Shown here: positions 42,547 to 54,609 of the stretch, piece by piece | How the letters are laid out: each line of letters starts with the position of its first letter | Position numbering within the stretch: position 1 is the stretch's first letter | Source of the DNA: Wolfiporia cocos | Taxonomy: Eukaryota > Basidiomycota > Agaricomycetes > Polyporales > Phaeolaceae | DNA: 64,000 bases | Direction: 5' to 3' | NCBI GenBank assembly: GCA_029448655.1 | Contig: JACCLO010000016.1 | Location: forward strand, 434,001-498,000 | The notes under the pieces: model-generated | The model's input: only the letters and a program-made list of their open reading frames with translations | The model's database searches: none | Told to the model about the DNA's origin: nothing | Position numbers and translations under genes: made by a program

Positions 42547-45500
42547 ATGTCCGACCCACCGAAGAAAGTGAGCTCGCTGCGCGATCGCATCGCAGCGTTC
42601 GAGAAGCAGAACGCGTCGACGCCGCCGCCAGCACCCGCACCTCGGCCCAAGCCCGCAGGCACCGCGCACGCATCGTGGAAGCCTCGCCCGCGCTCGCCGC
42701 CATCCTCGCCGCCTGCTACCGACGATGCGCATGGAGCAGAACAGCCAGCCGGGATGTCCGCAGCGGACGCGAAGGCCGCCATTGGCACAGGCGGGAGCCT
42801 GAGGGAGCGCATGGCTGCGCTGCAGAACCTTCACGCGTTCGGTGGCGCACCCGCACCGGCGCCGAAGCCTGCGGTTGAGAAGCCCAAGTGGAAGCCGCCT
42901 CCGGTTGTCGCTGCGCCTGCGGACGAGGAGCAGGGCGAGGGCGAGCAGGCGAAGCACGACGTGGACGTGCCCGTGCCCGCTTCGGCGTTAGAGGCAGGTG
43001 CTGAAGGAGAGGAGCATGCTAAGGCCTCCACGGATGCTGAGGGCGCTGTTGAGGCGGAGGAGGAGAAAGGTGATCCTGATCCTGAGGATGAGGAGCGGCA
43101 GCGACGCGCTGCGATCGCCGCTCGCATGGCGCGCCTGGGAGGCGCTCGAGTTGGGATGGCGCCCTCGCTCTTTGGGAGGAAGCCAGAGCCGAAGAAGGCT
43201 GAGGAGGAGAAAGCCAGGCCTGCGGAACCCGCATCGCCAGAGGTGACTCCTGAAGGTGAGCTCTAGTTATTGAAACGTGGACTGGAGCTAAACTCGCATA
43301 GTGCCAACCGTGGTATCGCCGCTCCCCGCGACTGAATCTGTCACATCAGAGAGGTTTTCGACGGGTATGTTAAACTCTCATGTTGTTCAAGTACTCTACT
43401 TATTGGCTGACTTCATAGACTACTTGGAAACCAAAGATACTAGTCTACTCTCCCCAGATGCAGGTACTGGCACTGGCACTCGCTCCCCTGCCATGCCAGT
43501 GCCTGTAGCACCCCGAAGGGCCGCACCTCCTCGGAAACGGGCTGCCAAATCCCCCTCTCCTTCCCCAGCTCCGGTGGCGCGCACTGCGGTGTTGGGAGAG
43601 GGTGTTATCAATGAGAGTCCTTTGCCCCTCCCAGGGCTACCTCCAAGCGAGACGTTGATCGTCGAGCCGCATGGAGATCGCGAGCCTGAGGTTCGGGTGT
43701 CCCAAATGGATCTTATACTCGAGAGTGTACGTGGCACGCCGGATGAGGAGCTTGCCGAGGAGACCCGCGAGGCATTGACAATTGGCTCGCCTCTCGTTCA
43801 ACAGGAATCCTTTGAGGCTCAGCAGAGGACCTCACAGCCACTCCTCGATGTGGCAGAGCCCGCCCATGACGAGTTTGCTCTTGTGACGGAACATGACCCA
43901 GCCGTCCAGGTGGTAGCTCCTGCTGAGACTGTAGAGCTGCCTACAGCTGCCACCGAGGAGCTCGTTGTACCGGTTGCAACAGAGCCCGCGCAGGAACCAG
44001 AGGAGGAGGACGAAGAGGCTCGCCGCAAGCGCATCGCCGAGCGATTGGCGAAGATGGGAGGGGTGAACCCGCTCAGTGGTCCTACGATCCCTGTTGCCAC
44101 CTCTCCACCCGTATCTGCTGTGGAACGTCGCGACAGTGTGCAGAGCAACACCCTGCCTGAATCTCCACTTGCTCAGGACCTGGTCGCTACACGCCGGGAG
44201 AGTCTTGGCTCGATTCAAGCTGATGCACAGCTAGTGTCCGAGGAGTCCGAAGTCCCCCCGGCTTCGCCGCAACGCCGCAACCTTGGAAGAAAGGGCAGTG
44301 TAGGGTCGGTGCAGTCGAGTGCGAGCGGAACCGCAGCTCGGCGGTTGTCCCAGGATGGTAAAATCTAACGCTTTTTTGCCCACTGCGTGCTGCCGGTGGT
44401 GCATTGTACAGTAGTCGTTGATCGGGTTGCTTTCATGTAGATCATGTCCACGTAGCGGAACCGGAAACGGAAATTCAAGTTGCTGCTCACGAACAGATCC
44501 CGGAGGAGTCGGCTGAGATAACCATTCTCGAGGAGGAAGAAGTGGACGAGGGAGAATCGCATGCGGGCCCCGAGGCGGAGTATCATGAGGCGGAGGATGT
44601 CGGCCAAAAGCGGACAAGTCATGATCAGTTCGAAGACGACTCGGAAGAGCGCTATGAACGTGAGGAAGAGCAGGTGGCCGTTACAGCGCCAGGAGATGAT
44701 AATGAGCCCGATGTGGACGAGAAGCAATTTTCTGAGAGGCAGGTGTATCACGAGCAGCCTCAGGAGCTCACAGACGAAAGCCCTTCATTCGAGCCCGAGC
44801 CCGAGCCCGAGCTAACCCCCGTAATTGCGCCTGCTCCCATCCCATCGAAGCGGCTGTCTGTACCTCCTCCAAGACTTCCTGTGGCACCAGCGCCAGAGTT
44901 CGAGGCTCCAGAGACAGAAGCTGCTCCACCCCCTCCTCCACCAAGACAGTCACGACCACCACCCCCTATCCCAACTCAGGATGATGCTACTGCAGAGTTT
45001 CCGCCACAACCTGCAACGGACCATGAAGTTGAGGATGACGAAACGGCATCTGACTACGACGAGGAGAATCATCAAGTGCAGGCGTTACGCAGGCAGGAGT
45101 CTGAGGAGTTCCAAGATTCAACTGAGGAGGTTGAGCCTATTCGGCCGCAAGCTGAAGTAGCTGAAGCTGGAGACTCTGATGAGGGAGAGGAAGAGGCTCC
45201 GCCGCCGCCGCCTCCCAGAAGGGTCTCGGTGCCAGTGCCACGGCCGCTACCGTCTGTGCAGGGCCCAGATCACATAACTGCGCAAGAGGAGGAAGAGGAC
45301 GAGGAAGAGGTGTATCTACCATCACGATCGCCTTCACCTCCACCACCTCCACCGCCAGATCGCAGACCTCGACCGGATTCTCATGTGCTAGGCCGAGCTT
45401 ACCCTTCGATCCCTCCACTAGGCACAAGCGGATCGTCTGACACACTCAGCAAACCTGTATTACCCTCCCTGGAAAGGCACATTGCCCATGAACAGGAAGT

Positions 45501-47355
45501 GCTGGAAGAATCAGATGTCGGTGAGTTGCACAAAATGTTCCTCATAATCCGAATGCTACATTTGTGTTTACAGATCCTATAGATCCAACATTCCACAGCC
45601 CTCAGAAGTCGACACCTGCCATACCGGAAGCGCTACCTGAGCCTGTACCAGCGCCACTTGCAGTGCAGGAAGAGCCCGCCGTCCGAGAGGAGGAGGACCC
45701 TGAGCAAGCTCATCGGCGTACCATTGCTGAACGAATGGCAAAGCTGGGAGGTATCAGATTTGGGGCGCCCCTCCCTCCTCCCGCGCGTCGGCCTCCTCAG
45801 CAACCACTAGACACTGAGCAACACGGTGACGAAGAGGTCCCTACCCCTCGAGAGTCGCAGGTGGAGGAATCACCTGCGGAAGAGGATGAATTTGCGCGCA
45901 AGCAGCGAATCGCAGCAAGGATCGCGGGTATGGGAGGGATGCGCTTTGGCATGTTCCCTGGGGCAGCGCCGCCTCAGCAAAGACCGCCGCAACCCAGTAG
46001 CGAACTAGGTAACGAACCACATCGGATGACATCACCCCCTCCGCCACCTCCTCATCGCTCCGTACCGATTCCTGTCCCAGAGCCTGAGACAGAACACACG
46101 GACGATGAGAATATAGGCGATTTGCAGGACGAAGAGAATGTCGAGGCTGAAGTCGATCAAGAGGAAGAGGAGGTGGCGGAAGAGGTACAAGAGCTAGAAG
46201 AGGCACCACCCCCGCCACCGCCGCGGGAGGGCAGACGAGTCTCCGCAGGCGAGCCTAAACGCCCGCCCGTGCCTCAGACGACGCGCCCTCCCATACCTAG
46301 TACGCCTGTTCCGGTGCCTCCTAAATCTGCGTCCGATGGATCAACAACCTTCACATATCCTCCTCCACCGCCACCTACACGCCCTCCCCCTTCACAGACC
46401 CAAGACCCTCACAGTGAATATATCATGGTAGAAAGCGATGCGGCAGACGAGCCTCCGCCTCCCCCGCCGCCACCGCGTGTGACAAGCATGCGTAAATCAC
46501 ATCCGCCTCCCCCACGATCGGCTCCGCCGCCGCCGCCTCCCCCTGCAGAGGTTCCTGAGACTCGACTGGACGCTCCAGCGATCCCTGATGTTGACTTCGG
46601 CGGTGGAACCGATCTATCGCTTTCAGGACAGTGGTCTGAGGATTCTACGCAGTATCCACCACCGCCACCGCCACCAGCCAAAACAATGCCTGTGCAGCCC
46701 GAGAGTCATGCCCCTCCAGTTCAGTCAATCGCCTCTCGCGTAGCAACTAACATGTCTGCTGACGACCTCATCGCTCAATGGGGCCGCGTGGGCATTCAAA
46801 TTCACGAGGCGGCGACTGTCTTGTTCGAGAAATCCAAGAAGTCTCTTGTTGGGGACGGCACCTTCCTCGGGTTCATTACCGCGGTGCTGAACCAAGTTCC
46901 CAACGCGCTGCAACCCGAGCCTCCGTACGATATGTTCGGTTATCTCATTTATGCTCAAGCGGGATCATCGGTCCAGCGGCGTGTTAGCGATGTCATGCCC
47001 GGTGACATTATCGTGCTGCAAGATGCTAAATTCAAGGGACACAAGGGACTGCAGATGTATCACCAGACCGTTGGCGCAGGGGAACCTCTATATGCCGTCA
47101 TTGCCGATTGTGAGGTCAAGAAGTCGAAAGTAAAGGTCTTCCAGGCGAACCAGCACGTCGGCCAACAGGTATGTCTTCAATCGGCTTGATGGCAGGCTGA
47201 TGGGCTGATTCTCGTGCAGACAGTGGAATCAGCGAGTTACCGGCTCGAAGACCTCAAAAGTGGCTCTATCAAGGTGCGTCACCTCCGCATGGTGCATGCA
47301 CAGACTATCTGACGGTGGGACTGATTGCCAGATCTATCGAGTATTAGAAACGTGA
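42547..47355 (+). CDS. Proline-rich actin-patch protein, Bbc1/Aim3-like
   Basis: Seven exons: 42547-43255, 43302-43364, 43419-44357, 44441-45520, 45574-47168, 47220-47273 and 47332-47355; 1487 aa. Most of the protein is disordered, acidic and proline-rich, with many PPPPPP tracts that could bind SH3 domains or profilin. A short motif recurs: AIAARMARLGG, RIAERLAKMGG, TIAERMAKLGG, RIAARIAGMGG. The C-terminal 200 residues (ADDLIAQWGRVGIQIHEAA, FLGFITAVLNQVP, YLIYAQAGSSVQRRVSD, MPGDIIVLQDAKFKGHKG) match the Bbc1/Aim3 C-terminal domain. Known role in yeast: cortical actin patches and endocytosis via type I myosin and WASP. No N-terminal SH3 domain is visible, so it resembles Aim3 more in layout. 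Confidence 0.8.
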
Positions 47356-47758
47356 AGATCATTCTCGTGATATCTACAACCGCTATCGTCTATCCTATGA
47401 TGAGCAGGAGTGTCGGATGTACCACTAGCGGGCCGTGGCATTGTTTGTACAGTATAATCGTTGACTCCAGACATCATAATTGAAAGTAATCGGAACTAAT
47501 CGATAGTGATGGAGCTTGCTCCGAGTTGGCGAGCCCTTTGAGCGAACTTGCAGGTCTGTTCAAAACAGAGCATACTCCGCGATCGTTCTTGAGTTAGGAT
47601 CAACGCTACGACTTCAACTGAGGACTATCAAATTTGCAAATTATGTGTCGCGCGGCGTGATCTAAGATCTGCTCGGGCGCTACTCGCTGTTCCGCCCTCC
47701 CACTCACCTGCAATTCTCGCAAGGCGGCGTTACCTTCAGATCGCCTGCTATTTCCCCA
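47356..47758. other. Intergenic spacer
   Basis: 403 bp between the Bbc1/Aim3-like gene and EBP2. No gene or notable motif is seen. Confidence 0.4.
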
Positions 47759-48813
47759 ATGCCAGCTCACAACCTCTCGGAAGACGTGTCTGACGATGAG
47801 GCTTCATTTGCGCCTCGTCCCGTAGACGAAATTTCTGATGCCGAGTCCGTGGACGAAGACGCAGTTCCTCGCCAGAAGATTGAAATTGACAACAAAGTAC
47901 GCTATCCTATCGTCTCTCGTAGCACCTGTGTTGGTAATGGGTCACATAGATTGCGCTGGAGCGCATCCGAAATGCCATTAGATTGGACCCATCACTATCG
48001 TGGACGGAAACGCTGGTTGTATCGTATCCAGAAACTATTGATGTCGATGTCGACGACGACTTGAACCGGGAGCTTGCATTGTGCGTTTTCTTTTTTCCCT
48101 CCACTCGCGGATATTTACACATCCGACTGCTAGCTACAAGCAGGCATTACACAGTGCGCAAGCTGCAAAATCGCTCGCCGCGAAGCACAACTTCCCCTTT
48201 ACTCGACCATCAGACTACTTTGCTGAGATGGTCAAGTCAGACGCACACATGGAGCGTATCCGCCAACGGCTTTTGGACGAGAGCGCAGCGATAAAGCGGA
48301 GTGAGGAGAAGAGGAAGGAGCGCGAGGGAAAGAAATTTGGCAAGCAGGTGCAGATGGAGAAGCTGCAGGAGCGGCAGCGGGGCAAGAAGGAGATGGAGGA
48401 GCGGCTCAAGGGCCTCAAGCGGAGTGTGTATTACATGCTTGTCATTGGTTCGAACCGCGAAGCGTACTAACCGCTTCGTTGCAGAGCGAAAGGGTGCTCT
48501 AGACAACCCGCAGGAGGACGGCGATGGATTCGACGTCGAGGTCGAGGACGCCGTCTCAGACCGTCCTACGAAGCGGGCCCGGGGCGCGGGCCCTGGAGGC
48601 AAAAAGCTTCCGCGTCAGGTGCGGGACAAGAAGTTCGGCTTTGGCGGTCCCCGCAAGCGGGCAAAGCAGAACACCAAGGCGTCGACAGACAACTTTGAGC
48701 CCCGGGCGGGTGGCGGAAAGGGTGTGCGAGGTGCGAAGGGGAAAGGCGGGGCCAAGGCTGGTGCGAATAGGCCAGGGAAAAGTAGGCGGATGGCTGCTCG
48801 GAGTCGGTCATAG
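47759..48813 (+). CDS. EBP2: rRNA-processing protein EBP2
   Basis: Four exons: 47759-47896, 47950-48080, 48134-48423 and 48485-48813; 295 aa. An acidic N-terminus leads to the conserved EBP2 core: ALERIRNAIRLDPSLSW, DDDLNRELAFYKQAL, FPFTRPSDYFAEMVKSD, HMERIRQRLLDE. A lysine/glutamate-rich helix follows, then a basic C-terminus with DKKFGFGG and PGKSRRMAARSR, hallmarks of the family. Known role: nucleolar factor for 27S pre-rRNA processing and 60S subunit assembly. The frame across each intron is set by these conserved blocks. Confidence 0.94.
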
Positions 48814-49023
48814 TGTCCTCATCCATTCTGTATTCGTACTACTTTTCTATACCTCTCTTATGCGTCGTATGCCGCGCGGTCGACGCTGCCCGAGGATGAT
48901 ACTCGCGGCGGATCAATGTGTGAAATTACCGCGGCTGGCTGTATTGCTTTCGCATTTCGCGGCGTTTCTCCTTCGTTCTCTGCCACCATCACCACCGCCA
49001 TTCCCGCCGACGACCAGCTCACT

Positions 49024-49670
49024 ATGACCAGCGTATCACCTCTGCCACTAAACAGCGGGTACGCTTCTCCAGCACCATTGTCTACGACACCGCCTATTCC
49101 CAAACCTAATGCTCACCCGAAACCTAAACCCACTAATGTCTTCTCTAACGACGGCTCCTTCCTAGAGCGCTTCCAGCGCAATAAGAAGGCACGTATGCTC
49201 GAGCCTGATCTGTCCCATGTGTAGCATCTGAAATACTATGGTGAATAGGACGAGGAAGAAAAGAAGAAGCAGGAAGAGATTCTGGCTCAGTATGTCGTCA
49301 TCGTGTTTTCTGCCTGGTCATCTTAGCTGACCATCCTCTGTTCATGATCACAGAAAGCGGAACTTTGACGAGCGGTTTGTGAGTTTCATGTCTCTTGCCA
49401 GGAAACTTTCGCTGACCCTGGCACCTAACAACAGAAGAGACGGGGCAAGCGCCCTCCTCCTGCTGATGCGAACTCAACTCCTGCCACAGAGCCCCCTGCG
49501 AAGAAGACGAGGGCCGACGAGCCTTTGAGTATGTTGCACTCCTGACCACGGCAGAAACAATTTGGGGATCTGACTGGGCTTACACAGCACAATATCAGAA
49601 GGAGGTGAAGAACTACACTGGGCGCAGCCTGAAGGACGACGGCATCGGCGTGCGCCCACTCGTCAAGTGA
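49024..49670 (+). CDS. TRIR/C19orf43-like small protein
   Basis: Five exons: 49024-49188, 49249-49289, 49354-49378, 49435-49528 and 49588-49670; 135 aa. Two blocks match the human TRIR (telomerase RNA-interacting RNase) pattern: VFSNDGSFLERFQR near residue 40, and at the C-terminus QYQKEVKNYTGRS, then DDGIGVRPLVK. Between them lies a charged helix (DEEEKKKQEEILAQKRNF). The first intron only preserves frame if the donor is GC (AAG/GCACGT, 49189-49248); a GT donor at 49219 would make a 30-nt intron. The frame is open upstream to an ATG at 48916, but 49024 gives a more typical start. Nuclease activity is reported for the human protein; function here is inferred from similarity only. Confidence 0.72.
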
Positions 49671-50392
49671 ATGCAGGAAGACGAAGACTCTTACGTTCTA
49701 CCCTATTGTGCGTCATCGCCCTTGTTCCTGAGCGGCCCTCTGCGGTGGAATTGCGCTGATGTTATAGCGCCTGCAACGCTAGCGTGCTTTCCTCAGGGTT
49801 CCCATCGCAATGTAATAACATACAAATGCATTCACTGGACTAGCCTTTTGATGTTGTCTCGCCATCGCCGAGTAATGCAGCTGTCTTTGTTTCCTCCTTG
49901 TCTCTCTGCCTGAGCTTATGTCTTGTCTCAAGGGCCTCGCTGAGCTCTGCTGATGGTTATTTCTGACAGCGAACGGCGCTGCACTGTCACTGTTTCGACA
50001 TTTGCTTATAGCCAGCTGCCCGACATCCTGTGCTCACCCAGGGGCAAGCAGTCTCATCAGCGGCTCGTCGTATCCAGTGACATCTGAGATGAGAAACTAG
50101 AGCTCATTGATCGGGCTGGTAACTAGCAAGAAACACTAAGTTACCCTGGTTGGGGTGAAGAGGCTCTTGTCTGCCGTGCCCAAGTCGTGCGCCTTAGCTC
50201 TGCAGTAGTACGCAATCGAACTGCTTTCATGCTGGTGCCCAACTTGAGTCACTATGTGAGTCATATTCCTATGTTTCGATGTCTATTCCTTGAATGTCAC
50301 GCACATGTGCCGCCCTTGAAGCTTTGATTGCGGAAGCAGAGTTGACGATATGGGCGTCTATTTGCACCGTGCCCATCGCGGGCACGTGATGC

Positions 50393-50409
50393 GTGTCTGA
50401 CTACACGTG
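50393..50409 (+). promoter_or_regulatory. Two CACGTG E-boxes, 11 bp apart start to start
   Basis: CACGTG at 50393-50398 and 50404-50409, both followed by A, about 165-180 bp upstream of the start codon at 50572. CACGTG is the core site of bHLH factors such as Cbf1 or Pho4 types. Helical phasing of about one turn suggests joint binding (inference). Confidence 0.45.
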
Positions 50410-50483
50410 ACGAACGCGTCGTTCGTTGTTGAACGCCCGATGGGATCGTCATGTTTGTACCAAGTTTGTGCAAACAATGCTGG

Positions 50484-50491
50484 TATATATA
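50484..50491 (+). promoter_or_regulatory. TATA box (TATATATA)
   Basis: TATATATA lies 81 bp upstream of the ATG at 50572, downstream of the paired E-boxes; a plausible core promoter. Confidence 0.5.
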
Positions 50492-50571
50492 CAGTGCGTC
50501 TCCATCAGATCATTGCCTACTGTTGACCAGTCGCATATTATCACTCGTTTATAGTCTATCCTTACCCAGCC

Positions 50572-53500
50572 ATGGCTTGCGACAATCCATCGCATGTCTT
50601 TGAGGCAGCCACGGTGCTCTGGAAGCGACTTGTGCACAAGCGTCAAGGCGTTGCGGCCTACGATAAGAAGCCCAACCGTCGCGGATGCAAGCGACCGACC
50701 GCCAACGTCCATCTCGACCGACAGGTCGCCCACGAGGAGATGACGTGGAAGGTCCGCCCGTCGATGCTCTTCTCTCCCCCTCCTCTGCGGCTCGATAAGC
50801 GCAAGCGCATGCCCAGCATCGTTGTTTCGGACGATGAGGATACGCACGCGCCGGACGATGGCTCGCAGGCGACGTACCGCAGACGGATGCAACCGGCGCC
50901 GCTCGAGACGCTCAAGCTGAGGAGGCGTCTGAAGGAGGCAGGAAAGCGGAAGCTGGAGGGAATGGTTCCGAAGTTCCTTCGTCGCTCTCCTCGTTCCGTT
51001 CCCAAGCCTCGTCTGCCGAAGAGCAACGACGTCGAAGCACAGCGGAAGCTATTCGTTCCTTATAGTATTCGCTGGCGTCCAATGCCAATCGTCAAGAAAG
51101 ATTCTAAGCCCACGTCGGAGGCGGGAGGGTCTGAGGCGGTCCAGGATAAGAAGAGAGTCCGCAAGTTCGTGTTGCGTAAAGCCCGACACCTCCGGCGATT
51201 CTCTGGGGTGTCCAACATCTCAGTGGTGAAGAGCGAAATGACCGAGGCATCGACACCGACGTTGCCCAACGCCGCTCATGGTCAGGACGTCTTATACGAG
51301 TCTTCAGCTGGAGATGACGAGGTAGGCGTGATGGCTAGCCTTCTGTTGCATGTGCTGAGTACCCCACAGACTATCGTCTGCTCTGAGGACAGAAGTGAGG
51401 GGAGCGTTTCGGAGACTCTGTCCGTGAATATTTCAATCGTCGCTTTCGATAAGGCTGTATGTAGCTATTTCTCCTTTGTAAACATGTTCTCACATCTCTT
51501 CAGGACTCGAATCTCAAGCACTCCGCAGCAGATTCGGATAACGACACCCTCGTGGATGATACATCCGTGTGTACCTCGCATTGCTCGAGTCTGATACATG
51601 CTGATGGTTGCGTAGGTCATTTCAATTTCAGAAGACTTATTCGAACGTAACGACTTGGGAGCGATGGTGGCGGAGGAAGTCAAGAAGGCTCTGGGAATCG
51701 AGGTGGTGGTGAAGGACGCGGAAAGGGGCGTGCCGGCGCAGGCAGAGCAGGTTGAGAGTGAGGTCGTAGCCGCGATGGGTGAGGGCGATGCGCATAACGA
51801 GGAAGGGGTTGTCGCGGAGGCCGACAGTCCAACGACCGGCGCGACCGAACCTGAATCGTACACAGACGTCGAGGAAGGCGATATTGCAGAAGAGCCTAGC
51901 GCTGTCGGGGAGGTCCATCACACTGACGCGCTTGTCTCGTGCGACTCACTCTCTCCGTCTCTGGCTGAGGGCCCATCCGGAGGGCCCTCAGACATAGCGG
52001 ATAGCAGTGAGCAGCACGAGGCTACTAGCTCGCAATTGCCCGAGACACAGCTCGAGGCAGGCCCTGCCCAGGACTACAGCGAGGACAATGCGCTGCTAGT
52101 TGGGGAGGACGACGACATGCACGCCGAGATTGATAGTGCTCGCATGGAGGAGTTGTCTTTTGACTCACTCCCCGCCCCCGCCAACTCAGCCACAGCTGCT
52201 GAAGCCGACCAGTCATCCGTCGCAGACATCCTGAGTGAGGATGCCGACACCACGAACTCAACGACACCGCAATCGCCTATCATTGTCGATGATATGGATG
52301 AAGATATCGATATCTTCTGCTACGCCGATGATATGGACGAAGATATCGATGTTTTCTACGACGCTGACGAGATGGACGACGACGTCTACTACGATGCTGA
52401 AGGCGATATGGATATGGATGTCGAAGATGCCACCTCACATGCTCCGTCGATGGCTTCCGAGCAGGTACAGTATGGCTACAATTGACAACCCGCACTGTCT
52501 GATGATCTTCCAATAGCCTATGCTTCTCCCTCCGGTCGACGAGCACAATATTGCGGTCGAGTATAGGGATATTGTGGTGAACGACAGTGCTGTTTTGCCC
52601 GTGACTTGCGGTGTTCCATCCGACATTCTCATGGAGCCCGAGCGGTCTGACCAGTGCTCGTCATTGGAGTGTGTTTCGTCGAGCAGGGTAGAGTCAGATA
52701 TTACTATAGACGTAGACGCAGATGTGGATCTAGATGGCGCGGACGAGACGATATCCGAGGAGCTTCCCGTAAGTGCATCTGACGCGGAGATGCTCACCAT
52801 CCCTAACGTTGTTCTCTAGGCTTGCGCTTGCGATATCGGAACCAATGCCGAAGAGGACGTCGTCGACGAAGATGCCATGATGGAGGAAGCCAGTAGCACT
52901 CAGGAAGTCCAGACGCCTCCCGGGTCTGCCGATGACCTTCCGGATTTCGAAGAGGTGGATCGTCAACGACAACTGATGAATGAAGCTGAGCAACTTCTCT
53001 CTGGGATTTCGGCTAGCATAGAAGGCAATGCTGGTGCTCCAGTCCTTGGGAGGCCAGTACCTTGGTATGAGTCGCTCTTTCCCGAGGACGAGGACGCTGC
53101 CAGCTTCACGGCGAATCACGAGTCTGAGTATCAAGTCGATGAGCCGGAGTCCTCTGCTCCGCTCACCGATGAGGTGCAAAACGAGTCGCCCTCCGCTCTG
53201 ACCATCGCTCCTCCTGTCTCCTCCGATATCGACATTGACTCCTTCGTTTCGAATGGACCAGGAGCTGCAATCTCGGCATCCGCTCCCTCCTCACCTCAGC
53301 CGTCTTCAGTCTTAAGATCACGTAGCGATTCAGAAGCACCAACTACCTCGATCAATCCTGAGCCAGAGACTACCTTGGTGGAAGAAAACGTGGCCAATCT
53401 GGACCCGTACGAGTTGGTGCGCATAGATCACGATCAGTCCCTACTTGTCGACAGCACCATTTCGACGACGTTTGCGACCGCGTTCTCGGTTGGCGACGCC

Positions 53501-54054
53501 TCCGTATCCACATCGAGTCAGGATCGTTCCTCCGACATAGGACCCGATCGGAGAAAGCGTTCTACTCGCCGCCGCGGAATGCCGTACGCCTCGCGTGATG
53601 ACTATGAACAGATAGCTAGTAGCGCGAACTTGCGGGACTTAGATCAGGAGGTCAGATCAAAGGATTCCCTTTCTTGTATTCGTGACAAGTCGGCCGAGGA
53701 GGAGCAAGAACGGAAACGTGCACGCGCCCTTCGCAAGTTGATCAAACGTCAAGCAAGGCAAGCCAAGGAGAACGAATTCCTGCACCAGAAGCGTCGTCCG
53801 ACTGGCATCAAGTTGCGATTCAATCCAAGGTATGGCATCTGCATGACCAGCCTACAGTTCTCGTATGCTGAGCGCAATCGTATAGAGCTAACAGGCTAGA
53901 GGATAAGCTGAAGGTTATCCAGCCTACCGACAGCAGCATGGACGATCTCGTGAACGCACTGTCAGCGTCGACCATCAAGGATTCCTCGTCGCAATCATCT
54001 GCCGACGATGACCTTCTTGCAGTATTGTCGTCTTTCAGCGTTGCGGAGAAGTGA
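50572..54054 (+). CDS. Large acidic, disordered protein of unknown function
   Basis: Six exons: 50572-51456, 51504-51566, 51616-52464, 52517-52768, 52820-53829 and 53895-54054; 1072 aa. I do not recognise the family. The N-terminal third is basic (KRKRMPSIVVSDDEDTH, LRRRLKEAGKRKLEGMVPKF). The middle is strongly acidic, with tandem MDEDIDIFCYADD, MDEDIDVFYDADE and MDDDVYYDAEG units (near 52300-52400). A C-terminal basic helix (ERKRARALRKLIKRQARQAKENEF) precedes a short acidic-serine end (DDLLAVLSSFSVAEK). Introns are 47-65 nt and frame is kept across all. Opposite-charge blocks suggest a nuclear or chromatin-related scaffold, but this is a guess. Confidence 0.7.
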
Positions 54055-54306
54055 CCAACACTCTCGACGTGCATTGCGGCTTATACTTGAACACTTGGCT
54101 AGCTTGGCAACTCGGTCACCCGGATGCCTTGGGAACCGTCTAGGATCTTCACGCCTGTCCGATCTATTGGTTTCACTCATTTTCTCTCTCTTGACTAGTA
54201 TCTTGAGCATGGACTGCATCGCTACCTTATACTGGGTTCACTCAAGACCTGCGCTGCCTACCGTGTTCGACACTTTGACCATCATCAAGTCCCAAGATCA
54301 AGATTT

Positions 54307-54398
54307 CCTCTCTCGTCTGGTCTCTCGTCTGGTCTCTCTTCTGATCTCTCTTCTGGTCTCTCTTCTGTGATCTCGTCTGGTCTCGCGTCTGGCCTCTC
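54307..54398 (+). repeat. Tandem repeat of a 12-bp TCTCTCGTCTGG-like unit
   Basis: About seven imperfect units of TCTCTCGTCTGG / TCTCTCTTCTGG lie about 250 bp after the stop of the preceding gene. All units are pyrimidine-rich on the plus strand. Confidence 0.7.
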
Positions 54399-54609
54399 GT
54401 TTTATTATCACTGGATGTGTATTCTCGGAATCTCTTCACAGTCTATCCTGGCATTACATCAAGCTGCGTCTGTCATCATCTCATTATACGAACTACAAGA
54501 CTTAAGGAAGTCAGCCAAGAGAATGCACAAACCTATCTCCGGATATCCTCGTCTTCTTCTGTCTCGATATTGTGCTTCACAATCTCAGGTCTGACTGCGA
54601 TTCGTCTCT

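Larger units (their letters stand above)
49671..50571. other. Intergenic region with promoter motifs
   Basis: About 900 bp with no supported gene. The right end carries paired E-boxes and a TATA box, listed separately, upstream of the next gene. The left part shows nothing distinctive. Confidence 0.45.
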
